Positions 32,985 to 40,673 of a DNA stretch of 47,274 nucleotides are shown here, piece after piece. The translations under genes were made by a program, and so were the position numbers. Below the pieces are notes generated by a model. It ran no database searches. It saw only the letters and a list, made by a program, of their open reading frames with translations, and was not told where the DNA came from. Positions within the stretch are counted from its first letter, which is position 1. Each line of letters opens with the position of its first letter. The stretch covers positions 1 through 47,274 of IMG/VR virus record IMGVR_UViG_3300045973_001178. One strand, written 5' to 3'. Origin of the DNA: a virus.

Positions 32985-33549
32985 CTATCTCACCTCCTGC
33001 TAGTTTTATATTGTACTTCTGAACAGCTTTGTATGTCTCCATGAACGCCTTGGTGGCGTCTCCGCCGGCTTCCACAGCAAGGTATTCCATGCCGAGCCGG
33101 GCGAGGCAGTACGCGTCGCATTCGTCATCCTCTTCGAAGCTGGTGCCGAACTTCTTGAATGCATGGAGCAGCATCACGTTCTTCTTGGCAGCTCCGGAGC
33201 CGGTCACGTATTTCTTCAGTGTGCCGGGGGCCACCACGATGAGGCGCTTGTCTTTGAGATGCACGCAGCGCTTGATGGTGCCGCCGCATTCACCCAGCCC
33301 GAACGCCTGCCCGTGGGCGGCGAAGGCGTAGCCCTCCATCACACACAGGTCGGCGCTGGGCGGGATCCACCGGTTCACAACCTCCTCGATGTACATGAGG
33401 CGGTGCACGCCGCGGACGGTGGGTTTTATCTTGGTGGTGGAGAAGCGCGGAGCTTCCGGAGCCATGATGGTCTTGTCATTGTGGATAATAGCCAGACCGG
33501 TGCCGGTGAGGGACTGGTCTATGCCCACCACCGTGTAGGCATTTATCAT
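32977..33549 (-). CDS. RuvC-like Holliday junction resolvase, 190 aa
   Basis: RNase H-fold acidic residues are all visible: GIDQSLTGTG (Asp 11), VMEGYAF (Glu 72) and EEDDECDAYCLA (Asp 142 and Asp 145). RuvC cuts four-way junctions and helps remove branches before packaging. It is a separate protein of normal length. It overlaps the next gene by 8 nt and the previous by 4 nt (ATGA). Confidence 0.9.
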   Translation of the reverse strand: MINAYTVVGIDQSLTGTGLAIIHNDKTIMAPEAPRFSTTKIKPTVRGVHRLMYIEEVVNRWIPPSADLCVMEGYAFAAHGQAFGLGECGGTIKRCVHLKDKRLIVVAPGTLKKYVTGSGAAKKNVMLLHAFKKFGTSFEEDDECDAYCLARLGMEYLAVEAGGDATKAFMETYKAVQKYNIKLAGGEIDE

Positions 33550-34208
33550 ATGCCTTGTACCCCTACGATGGCCTTCTCCGCGGCAGCCAAGGCCTGCAGG
33601 TAAGTTATCTGCTCGAGGTCTTTAACCCCAGAGGCGAGGATCTGCTGCGCCAGGCGCTCACTCTCGTGTGTGGCAGTGGCGTCGTACCGCTTTGATCGGA
33701 AATCACAGAAGGTGATGGTGGCTGAGACCTCTAGCTGCTTAGCCAGTTCCTCCACAATGAGCATCTCGTTAAGGAAGCGGCAATCCCCGCAGGATACGCT
33801 TTTACCTGCCTGTATAGCGGCGGCGGCTGACTGTGCCCACGCATGTACCCAGTAGTCGGGGTCGCGTTTGCGCATAGCGTCGGTACCTACGCGCTGCAGA
33901 AGCCGGCGACCGGTCATGGCCTGCGGATAATCTTTGCAACACTGCTTGCTGAATACCAGCTGTGACTCTCTCTGCAAGGTTCCAGCTAAGGCGGCGTTTG
34001 GGTGCTGGAATCCGATGATGTACTCTTTAAACTCCTCATAGCGGGCCCGGATGGGGAAGCCGACAATATCCTCGCACATGTCGATGAGTGCATCCTTGAA
34101 GTCGATCTGCACCCAGTCGCCGGGGCAGGTCTTCGCCATGTTCTTGGCCTGAAAATCCTTGCCGCTGCCGATCACGCCCATCTTCACCGAAAGTTGTGGT
34201 GCTAACAT
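33546..34208 (-). CDS. Deoxynucleoside monophosphate kinase, 220 aa
   Basis: The P-loop is GVIGSGKD (residues 11-18). The segment MTGRRLLQRVGTDAMRKRDP then YWVHAW resembles phage dNMP kinases such as T4 gp1. It phosphorylates dNMPs to dNDPs, feeding DNA synthesis, and may also act on modified nucleotides. A GGAGGAACC site precedes the ATG. It pairs functionally with the nucleotidase at 22365-22952. Confidence 0.8.
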   Translation of the reverse strand: MLAPQLSVKMGVIGSGKDFQAKNMAKTCPGDWVQIDFKDALIDMCEDIVGFPIRARYEEFKEYIIGFQHPNAALAGTLQRESQLVFSKQCCKDYPQAMTGRRLLQRVGTDAMRKRDPDYWVHAWAQSAAAAIQAGKSVSCGDCRFLNEMLIVEELAKQLEVSATITFCDFRSKRYDATATHESERLAQQILASGVKDLEQITYLQALAAAEKAIVGVQGI

Positions 34209-34612
34209 TTAGGTTCCTCCTTGAAATGAGTGAAGTCCTGCTTGCAGTTAAGCTCCTGCATGCGGATGTCGTGCAGGAACACCGGCTCACCACCCAGCAG
34301 CTCAGGATTCTGGTATATGTTACCGAGCACCTCAAAGTCCTCCCAGTTGCACATCTGAGAAAAGCCTGAATCCTTCTTGATGCACATAAAGCCATCACGG
34401 GTCCACACCACCTGCGCGATCCACCCGGCCTCGTCAGTCAGCACGATGTCGCCGTCGTAGATGTCCTTGCCGTTATGGCTGATGATGCCCAGGGCCTCCA
34501 TGATTACGACAGGCTGCCCTTCATTCTTCCACTTGAACACGTCGCCGGTGCGATCCTCGAATAGCATCTGCTTCGCACCCTCGTGCCACGCCCGATATTT
34601 ATGTTCTCTCAT
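34202..34612 (-). CDS. YopX-family protein, 136 aa
   Basis: Starts MREHKYRAWHEGAKQMLFED, then NGKDIYDGDIV and VLGNIYQNPELL: the hallmarks of the phage YopX family, whose biochemical role is unknown. It is complete and has a GGAGG site. It overlaps the chaperonin stop by 4 nt. Confidence 0.85.
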   Translation of the reverse strand: MREHKYRAWHEGAKQMLFEDRTGDVFKWKNEGQPVVIMEALGIISHNGKDIYDGDIVLTDEAGWIAQVVWTRDGFMCIKKDSGFSQMCNWEDFEVLGNIYQNPELLGGEPVFLHDIRMQELNCKQDFTHFKEEPKC

Positions 34613-36123
34613 TCTGCCTCCGTAACTATCGCGCCAGTAGTGGCGAGCATTTTTGCAATAGATATGGCGGAGTCTACCGCCACGCGGATGGACTTAGCGG
34701 AGTCGATAACCCCGTCTTCCATCATGTTGGATATGCACCCGTAGCGAACGTCGAACAAGCTGAGGGTGTCGTCGGTTGCACGCGCGGCCGGGCCCGCATC
34801 GCCCTTGTAGTTGGACATGAGCGCGCGGAAAGGCATCGCCATGCCGTCGTACAGCGGCGTAGGGATATTGGGCCGGGAGTGCAGGGCTGCGAAGCGGCGG
34901 AAGATCTGGTAGCCGCCGGCGATGTACCCTTCCTGCTGGGCGCCGCGGACCGTGTGCAAGGTGCTCTCCACGTTCTGGTAGCCGACCCGCTTTGCTTTGT
35001 CGGTGTAGCCGCCAACCCGCAGAACAGCAGCCTGGCCGCGGAGATTGCTCACCCGCTGCTTCACTTTGAGCTGATGCATAGGGCTTTTGAGCTTTTTTGC
35101 CCTGTTTTCGACGTCTTTTATGTACTTTTCGGGCACCGGAGAGGAGAAATAGACGGTGCAGTAGTCCTGCCCGACGACCACCCGGGGAGCCGTTCCGAGG
35201 TTCTCAGGGATGGCCACGGTGCCGAAAACGTTGCTTACGAGGCCTCCGCCGGTGATTTTGGCGATGTCAAGGAGGCTGTCATGCTGGTCGAAGGTAAATT
35301 CCGGGGTCTTCAGCACCATGACGTCGAGGGATCCTATATTAAGGTTGTGGAGCAGCAGGGTCAGGACGTCTTTGCTCATGCCGTTGGCGATGAGGATGAG
35401 AGGGGCCTGTTCTTTGTTCACGGCGATCATCAGCTCAAGCACGGAGTGGACGTCATTCAGCTGTATATCGCTGACCAGAATCCGAGGGTTCACAAACTCT
35501 TTGCGCTTGCCCTTCAAGAACTGGTAGGACAGCGGGTTGGTCTTGAAAGTGAATCCGTTGCGGTACTCCACGCGGAGCTCAGGCTGATCATCCTGCACGA
35601 TGTCCACGTGAGCGAACTCCCCGATCTTGTGGCACATGCCTCCTATAATGCCGCCGATGGTGGCGTCCTTTGCGGCCGTGGTGGCTATAGCGCGGAGGAT
35701 TACCTCCTCATTACCTGCCCACGTGGCCAGCTTGGTGCAATCCACCTCATGCTGTAGTTGTACCTGGAAATCGCGATTGATGACCTCAAGCCAGTCATAT
35801 ATCTCTCGAGGTTGGTAGCCGGCCACCAGCAGCGTGCGGGCCGCCCTGACGAGCCCCACAGTGAGGACAGCTACCAGCCCCACACCGGACCCCGCCTTGC
35901 TGTATACGTCGTTGGCGACGTCCTGGAGCAGCTGGATGGCTACGTGCTCGAAGGGATCCTCATGCTTGATATACGTGAGAAGGCCGGAGTATAGGCTCAC
36001 AATTTTACCTCCAAAGAAAATGGTTCCCTTGTCCGGACCGCAGGACGCGAGAAGCAAAGGTGTGATTTTGTTAAGCCCGTCAGCTATTGGTATTATCGGG
36101 CTGTCGAGTAAGATTCTTTTCAT
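34609..36123 (-). CDS. GroEL-family chaperonin lacking catalytic aspartates, 504 aa
   Basis: The frame aligns end to end with GroEL. N-terminal LLASCGPDKG matches LGPKG; the apical domain has PLILIANGMSKDVLTLLLHN and VMVLKTPEFTFDQHDSLLDI, followed by ITGGGLVS (GroEL LTGGTVIS); then VESTLHTVRGAQQEGYIAGG (GroEL [21 protein letters not shown]). However, GroEL Asp52, Asp87 and Asp398 correspond to residues near L44, S79 and S387, so ATP hydrolysis is not expected; Asp495 is retained (D474). The protein lacks the GGM tail, and I see no GroES gene. AAGGA lies 11 nt before this ATG. It may be a non-ATPase folding scaffold, or a subunit that joins host GroEL. Confidence 0.85.
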   Translation of the reverse strand: MKRILLDSPIIPIADGLNKITPLLLASCGPDKGTIFFGGKIVSLYSGLLTYIKHEDPFEHVAIQLLQDVANDVYSKAGSGVGLVAVLTVGLVRAARTLLVAGYQPREIYDWLEVINRDFQVQLQHEVDCTKLATWAGNEEVILRAIATTAAKDATIGGIIGGMCHKIGEFAHVDIVQDDQPELRVEYRNGFTFKTNPLSYQFLKGKRKEFVNPRILVSDIQLNDVHSVLELMIAVNKEQAPLILIANGMSKDVLTLLLHNLNIGSLDVMVLKTPEFTFDQHDSLLDIAKITGGGLVSNVFGTVAIPENLGTAPRVVVGQDYCTVYFSSPVPEKYIKDVENRAKKLKSPMHQLKVKQRVSNLRGQAAVLRVGGYTDKAKRVGYQNVESTLHTVRGAQQEGYIAGGYQIFRRFAALHSRPNIPTPLYDGMAMPFRALMSNYKGDAGPAARATDDTLSLFDVRYGCISNMMEDGVIDSAKSIRVAVDSAISIAKMLATTGAIVTEAE

Positions 36124-36388
36124 ACAGGTCAATGTCCTTGTTCATGTTATCGGCAATTTCCGATAAAGAACCAGACCACACATTATGCCGCGAGAACAAC
36201 GTCGTCGAGTCCAGAACTACATCATAGCTTGGATCACGGGTCAGCTCATCTGTGCAGGAAGGGAATACAAGGCGTATCGCGCCCTCAAACCCCTTCCCCA
36301 TTGTTTGCTGCCCGATCTGATCGCGAAGTATCCGCAAGATCCTCTCTCGGGCGCAAAGAAATTTTTCCACTGCTTTCAGGTCGTACAT
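36080..36388 (-). CDS. Hypothetical protein, 102 aa
   Basis: Starts MYDLKAVEKFLCARERILRI with a purine-rich upstream stretch. Helical N-terminus, mixed C-terminus. It overlaps the chaperonin gene by 44 nt, so the two may be translationally linked. No known family. Confidence 0.6.
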   Translation of the reverse strand: MYDLKAVEKFLCARERILRILRDQIGQQTMGKGFEGAIRLVFPSCTDELTRDPSYDVVLDSTTLFSRHNVWSGSLSEIADNMNKDIDLYEKNLTRQPDNTNS

Positions 36389-36405
36389 TACCGCTCACCG
36401 TGATA

Positions 36406-36990
36406 TTAAAAGTCAAAGGAGGCATAGGTTAAAAAGACTGACATTGCGTACGGCATACCTACTCTCTCTAGTGTACCTGTGGCTGAGTTTAAGCTGTAGT
36501 GCTCTCTGTATGTTAACATGAAGTCAGCAGTATCTTGTGGTGCGACTGGACGACACAGCTCCAGTGGACGTATAACTCTGCTGCCAACTTCCCCCACTTT
36601 CAGGTACCGTTTTATTATATCAAATGCCGGAGCCAGTTGCAACTCCACATGCACTTTCAGGTTGTCGTCGTTGAGGTATACATAATCAGGATCTACGACG
36701 TTGTCCGTAGTGAAATTGAGCCGCACCATGAGTTGGCGCGTGGCGCGAGTGTAGGCACAGTCCGGAATTATGGCCCACTCCTCGAGGCGTGATATTAAGC
36801 CAGCAGATATGTCACTGAGCTTATCATGTGATGGAGTCATATCCCACGTGGCAGAGGTGTAGTCCTGTAGTGCGGTCAGCCACCCAGACAGTTTGGTGCG
36901 CAGAGCGGAGCGCTCATTAAGGGTATGAACATGACCAGCAAGGCGCCGATAGTAGTCCCAGTGCAGCAGCAGGTTACTCTGCGGAATCAT
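36406..36990 (-). CDS. Hypothetical protein, 194 aa
   Basis: Starts MIPQSNLLLHWDYYRRLAGH with GGGGAAAG upstream. Mixed alpha/beta with several Trp and Tyr residues. The C-terminal half is beta-rich (NATGTLERVGMPYAM-like stretch). No family recognised. In the early-type block. Confidence 0.65.
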   Translation of the reverse strand: MIPQSNLLLHWDYYRRLAGHVHTLNERSALRTKLSGWLTALQDYTSATWDMTPSHDKLSDISAGLISRLEEWAIIPDCAYTRATRQLMVRLNFTTDNVVDPDYVYLNDDNLKVHVELQLAPAFDIIKRYLKVGEVGSRVIRPLELCRPVAPQDTADFMLTYREHYSLNSATGTLERVGMPYAMSVFLTYASFDF

Positions 36991-37393
36991 GTTTCTTTCC
37001 CCGCTTCCTGGATTTAGGAGCTGACGGATCCGGCTGCGGCGTGTCGGAGACTACGATGTAATCCGGAAAAACCAGCAGGGTGTTGGGCGCGGACATGGCA
37101 CAATTTACCACCTTGATCAAGCGCGCAGTCTCGTTCTGGTTAAGGACGTGGCGGGTGCTGTAGACGTAAAGCACGTCGGAGTTCAGCTTAACGGTGTCGA
37201 GCACCAGCGCACAGACAGCGCCGCTGGGCAGCGTATGTTTGGCTGCCAGTACCGCATCGAGCTGGGACTGTGTGGTCTTATCAGTGTCCGCTTTTGCGTT
37301 GGTGATGATTCCGCGTATGTGGTCCAGGTCTGCCCGCGTGAGCAGTAACTTTTTGTTGGCCACCTTTATTTTTATTACGGATAGCGAAATCAT
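36974..37393 (-). CDS. Hypothetical protein, 139 aa
   Basis: Starts MISLSVIKIKVANKKLLLTR with AAGGAGC 8 nt upstream. The N-terminal region is basic and helical, the centre beta-rich, and the C-terminus a basic disordered tail (SAPKSRKRGKKHDSAE). It overlaps the next upstream gene by 113 nt in another frame, an unusually long overlap. Confidence 0.6.
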   Translation of the reverse strand: MISLSVIKIKVANKKLLLTRADLDHIRGIITNAKADTDKTTQSQLDAVLAAKHTLPSGAVCALVLDTVKLNSDVLYVYSTRHVLNQNETARLIKVVNCAMSAPNTLLVFPDYIVVSDTPQPDPSAPKSRKRGKKHDSAE

Positions 37394-37577
37394 TAGGTTG
37401 CTCCTTGACCTGCAGCTTCTTAAGCAGCTTACCGCAAATTCCGAGCACCTTAAAATACTCGTCTACGATCACCTTCGCGGCGGTTCTATTCTTGCAGAGG
37501 GGGCACGTCTTACCGTAAAATCCTATGCGTGAATGGCCTCGTTGGCAGACTGTAAACTCTTCTTGCTTGGGGGACAT
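37281..37577 (-). CDS. Zinc-ribbon-like protein, 98 aa
   Basis: Starts MSPKQEEFTVCQRGHSRIGF with an AGGAGATACT site. Residues 11-29 contain C-x3-H and CPLC, a likely zinc-binding unit, and the C-terminus is basic. The C-terminal third overlaps the 36974-37393 gene. It is the first gene downstream of the promoter-like element at 37642. It may bind nucleic acid. Confidence 0.6.
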   Translation of the reverse strand: MSPKQEEFTVCQRGHSRIGFYGKTCPLCKNRTAAKVIVDEYFKVLGICGKLLKKLQVKEQPNDFAIRNKNKGGQQKVTAHAGRPGPHTRNHHQRKSGH

Positions 37578-37641
37578 AGTATCTCCTGTTCTATATCCCG
37601 CAATGGTACTGGTTTGGCTGATTCATGTCAAGCTGCGCTCA

Positions 37642-37661
37642 CTTATATAAGGATTTATACT
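37642..37661 (-). promoter_or_regulatory. Promoter-like element, GTATAAA-N4-TATA family
   Basis: Reads AGTATAAATCCTTATATAAG on the minus strand, preceded by ATTAAAAACGG. It lies 6 nt after the stop of the 37668-38027 gene and 65 nt before the zinc-ribbon gene. This is the only copy in the early-type block, which argues against a purely late role. Confidence 0.6.
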
Positions 37662-37667
37662 CCGTTT

Positions 37668-38027
37668 TTAATACTGCCCGGCGAAGCGGCGGAGCGCCGG
37701 CAGCACCGACTTGACCCCGCCGTAGAGGTGCCAGTCAGCAATGAATGCACGCACGTCTGATATGACCAGGCCGTAAAAGGTCTTGGAGGTCTTCCCGAAG
37801 TGAATCATAAGCACTGGGGACAGCTCCTCCGTCACCGTGGCCTCTTTGAGGTCGTCTACAAACAGGGATGCCGTCTTGTGCCGGCGGTTCACAGTGATGT
37901 TGACCTTGCGGCCGTCAGGCAGGATCACAGACCCCTTGGCGGACAACTTGACCGTAGGCTCCTCATAAATAAAAACCACAGCCTTGAGCAGCGGAATGAT
38001 GTAACGACCCAGTGGTGCTTTTTTCAT
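37668..38027 (-). CDS. Hypothetical protein, 119 aa
   Basis: Starts MKKAPLGRYIIPLLKAVVFI. The start is coupled to the preceding stop (ATGA), with a weak site. The sequence is beta-rich with basic patches (LPDGRKVNITVNRRHKTASL). No family recognised. Its end lies beside the promoter-like element at 37642. Confidence 0.6.
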   Translation of the reverse strand: MKKAPLGRYIIPLLKAVVFIYEEPTVKLSAKGSVILPDGRKVNITVNRRHKTASLFVDDLKEATVTEELSPVLMIHFGKTSKTFYGLVISDVRAFIADWHLYGGVKSVLPALRRFAGQY

Positions 38028-38410
38028 AAAGTTATGTTAGGAGGGTACGGCTTCCATGTGCGAGTGCTGTAGTGGAGGTTATACAGCTCATGCATTACAA
38101 ACTGAAATAACAGCTGCTCCATGGATCCGCCGGGGCGCGGAGAGTAAGCGAGGAGGTACTGGTGAAATTTATTCAGCGCGTAGGCCGGCTTGCCCGGGAC
38201 GTTGTAGCGCTCCTCGATCAAAGCGAAGAGCTGGTCAAGGCGCGGGAGCCACACCTTATTCACCTTGGACGTCTTGTCGGACAGCAGCACCAAGGCACAC
38301 TTCTCTCCGGTGTTCCGGGAGTAGTAATAGTCGCCTCGGGCCGGCTTCCACAGTTTGCGGAGTACGGCGGCCTGCGTACACATGTTGGCGTATTCAGCGC
38401 TTGTATCCAT
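38024..38410 (-). CDS. Hypothetical protein, 128 aa (paralogue A)
   Basis: Starts MDTSAEYANMCTQAAVLRKL; shares NMCT, then W and DYYY, and later VWLPRLDQLFALI with the 38394-38831 protein. This looks like a known phage family with a 'WLPRQDQLQ' signature, whose role is unclear. It overlaps its paralogue by 17 nt. Tandem duplication is likely. Confidence 0.7.
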   Translation of the reverse strand: MDTSAEYANMCTQAAVLRKLWKPARGDYYYSRNTGEKCALVLLSDKTSKVNKVWLPRLDQLFALIEERYNVPGKPAYALNKFHQYLLAYSPRPGGSMEQLLFQFVMHELYNLHYSTRTWKPYPPNITL

Positions 38411-38831
38411 AAGCCATGTGTGGCTTGTGCAGCCACTCCTGATCGCCCCAAGCTTTCTTATAGGTCAACGCCATGTAGTAGCGGAGCCACATCTGCTCAG
38501 TGGACCGGGCCTGCTTGTGATCGATGAACGCTGCGAACCGGCGATGGTATTTCCCGGTCCAGTTCGGGATCTTGAAGATGAGGTCCTGCAGCTGGTCCTG
38601 CCGCGGCAGCCACACGTGCTCCACCTTGAAGCCGCAGCACTCCTTACCTTGAATCTTGTTACCGTCCACCCAGTGACTGAGCAGCCACTTGTTGGCGGGG
38701 GCCCCCGGCATGATGCAGGTGACGGAGTGATCTACCCGACAGAAGATGTAATCCCAAGGCAGCGGCACCCACTTCGACTGGATCTCCGGCGTGATGGTGC
38801 ACATGTTAATGTAGTAAGGGGAAATGTCCAT
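38394..38831 (-). CDS. Hypothetical protein, 145 aa (paralogue B)
   Basis: Starts MDISPYYINMCTITPEIQSK and carries VWLPRQDQLQDLIF. It shares the NMCT and VWLPR.DQL features with the next gene. The remainder has Trp/Tyr-rich stretches (WLRYYMALTYKKAW). It is adjacent to the MmcB-like gene. Function unknown; the shared family suggests a phage-specific recognition role. Confidence 0.7.
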   Translation of the reverse strand: MDISPYYINMCTITPEIQSKWVPLPWDYIFCRVDHSVTCIMPGAPANKWLLSHWVDGNKIQGKECCGFKVEHVWLPRQDQLQDLIFKIPNWTGKYHRRFAAFIDHKQARSTEQMWLRYYMALTYKKAWGDQEWLHKPHMAYGYKR

Positions 38832-39700
38832 TATGCCCCTTTTTCCGGCTGCGGAATGATCGGATCGCCCGTAACCCCGGGTTTTTCGCGGCCTGCGACC
38901 TTGTCTATGATGCCGGACAGCTCTTTAAGGTGGTAGCGGATGCTCTCCACGTTGTGCGCGTCCAGGCCCATTTTGAGGTCCTTGAAGGCCATGTTCATGT
39001 CGCGGAAGCGCCAATATTCACCTAAATCGATGCCAAAATGGGTCAAAAGGGCCTTTTTGGCCGATATTAGCTTGCTCCGGGTCTCCCAGTTGCCCTTGAT
39101 GGCCGCCTCCACGCGCCCCACCCGGTCCACCATCTTCTTGCTCCAGTTGACGTTGTGCGTGTGGGCCTGCTTGCGGTTGACGGCCGCGGCCACCTCCGCG
39201 CGCACCCTGTACTTCTGTTCGCTGATGAGCAACGCCAGGGCGTAGTGGAAGTCCGGCTCGAACTCGCGCACCTTGGGAGTTTTCTTGGTGGTCCACCCGT
39301 TCGGGCCGCGCACGATCCAGCCGGCGACGAAAGGAATGTCGTCCATGGTGCATACGCCCTCGGCGGGGGTGGCGAAGTAGAACCGGCTGCAGTAGGGTAG
39401 ATATGTCTGCCACTTGTCGGACCGGATGTCAGAAAGGAAGTCCGGCCGGCTCACCTTGATCTCGTAGATGGCGAAGTCCGGCCGGGTGTACGACATGCGG
39501 ATGCGCAGGGCGTCAGGGCAAGGGCGCCGCTCCAGGAACCGGCTGCCGGCATACACCTCGCCGCAGATGTAGTCCGATGTCGCGTTGACGTTCTCACAGA
39601 GATCTGTGATGAGGCCACCGTGAGTCCACCCGTTCGTTTCGGGTTTCTTTTTCTTTACCGGAGGTTTTGGTTCCGGCTCGTAATCGCGGTTGATCGCCAT
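38831..39700 (-). CDS. MmcB-like PD-(D/E)XK nuclease, 289 aa
   Basis: The N-terminal 30 residues are basic. The core from about residue 73 shows PDFAIYEIKVSRPDFLSDIR then KWQTYLPYCSRFYFATPAEG, which matches MmcB/DUF-type DNA repair nucleases: D...EIK is the catalytic PD-(D/E)XK. The later region is helical and basic and may hold DNA. The family is known from bacterial DNA repair; in a phage it may act in recombination or host DNA degradation. The stop and start overlap (TAATG). Confidence 0.8.
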   Translation of the reverse strand: MAINRDYEPEPKPPVKKKKPETNGWTHGGLITDLCENVNATSDYICGEVYAGSRFLERRPCPDALRIRMSYTRPDFAIYEIKVSRPDFLSDIRSDKWQTYLPYCSRFYFATPAEGVCTMDDIPFVAGWIVRGPNGWTTKKTPKVREFEPDFHYALALLISEQKYRVRAEVAAAVNRKQAHTHNVNWSKKMVDRVGRVEAAIKGNWETRSKLISAKKALLTHFGIDLGEYWRFRDMNMAFKDLKMGLDAHNVESIRYHLKELSGIIDKVAGREKPGVTGDPIIPQPEKGA

Positions 39701-39921
39701 TAGGTGATGTCCTTGAAGTTGGGGCCCAGCTTAACCCTCTCCGCAATGATCAAAGGTTTAAGAAAAGGAGTCAGCAGGCGCTCTACCTGCTGGTCTGTCA
39801 TCGGGCCACCATAGGTTGACACGTGATCCATGAAGGCCTTAACAACAGGCTCGTACTTGCGGAAGTACACGGCCCACAACTCCCGGTCACGCCGGTCTAT
39901 AGGGTACTCAAAGGTCGGCAT
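39700..39921 (-). CDS. Hypothetical protein, 73 aa
   Basis: Starts MPTFEYPIDRRDRELWAVYF. Charged and helical, ending in a basic-hydrophobic region (AERVKLGPNFKDIT). It is adjacent to the MmcB-like gene and a paralogue-pair member. No family recognised. Confidence 0.6.
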   Translation of the reverse strand: MPTFEYPIDRRDRELWAVYFRKYEPVVKAFMDHVSTYGGPMTDQQVERLLTPFLKPLIIAERVKLGPNFKDIT

Positions 39922-39922
39922 A

Positions 39923-40201
39923 CTACGCGATCTTTTCGAAGGTGGTGAGCGCGTGCACCAGTATGATGTTGTACTTCTCGTCGAGGCCAGCGTGCTTGAT
40001 GCGGCTGGTCACGGCGGCGAAGTGCGCCGGCCCGGGCAGCCAGTTAGCTGTCACGGATCCGATCTTCACGACCATAGTCTCGCGGCCGGGGCGGTAGATG
40101 AAGGTCTTCTTCATCTTGTACATCTCGATGATTTTCTTCAGCTGCAGGTTCTCTGCGCGAAGTGATTCGAGGGTTTCAACTGGTTTCTTTTTCGTGCTCA
40201 T
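39923..40201 (-). CDS. Hypothetical protein, 92 aa (paralogue of 40674-41096)
   Basis: Residues 30-90 (KKTFIYRPGRETMVVKIGSV, then NIILVHALTTFEKI) match the C-terminal part of the 40674-41096 protein. The first 30 residues are a charged helix (ESLRAENLQLKKIIEMYKM), probably a coiled coil. The pair suggests a small phage-specific beta domain fused to a coiled coil. Function unknown. Confidence 0.65.
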   Translation of the reverse strand: MSTKKKPVETLESLRAENLQLKKIIEMYKMKKTFIYRPGRETMVVKIGSVTANWLPGPAHFAAVTSRIKHAGLDEKYNIILVHALTTFEKIA

Positions 40202-40665
40202 TTTTCCTCCGAGGTTCTGCGCACTTGGCGCACCGAGTACAGTATATATACGATGTCTGCGTTGCGGATAAGCGCCGTGGGGGTCTCTGTGAACTTCTTG
40301 GTGCGGATGTCACGGTTGCTCTGCCTGGACCACTCGTGCAGCTTCACGGCGTATTTCGCATGCAGAGCGGTGTACGACATGCCGTCAGGAATAGTGTCGA
40401 TGACGCGGCTGACGATGACTGAAGCGTGGTTGCCGGCCTGGCGCACTATCAGCTCGCCGCGCAGCTCCACGTCCCAGACTTCCCGGGGCGGCTCCACTTT
40501 GTAAGGGATGGGCGTCGCCGGCCGCACCGGCGGGCTGAAGTCAAGGCCGAAGAAGCGCTTGATGTTGACGTAGCCGTACGGGTTGTCCGGGGCGCCGCCG
40601 GAATCTTTCTGCAGCTTTTTACCGAAGAACCCACCCTGCATGAAGTTGAGCGTCGGGAATCCCAT
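40198..40665 (-). CDS. Hypothetical protein, 155 aa
   Basis: Starts MGFPTLNFMQGGFFGKKLQK. The C-terminal half is mixed and contains VWDVELRGELIVRQAGNHAS. It overlaps the next gene by 4 nt. No motif recognised. It separates the two paralogous beta-domain genes. Confidence 0.65.
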   Translation of the reverse strand: MGFPTLNFMQGGFFGKKLQKDSGGAPDNPYGYVNIKRFFGLDFSPPVRPATPIPYKVEPPREVWDVELRGELIVRQAGNHASVIVSRVIDTIPDGMSYTALHAKYAVKLHEWSRQSNRDIRTKKFTETPTALIRNADIVYILYSVRQVRRTSEEK

Positions 40666-40673
40666 GGGACCTC

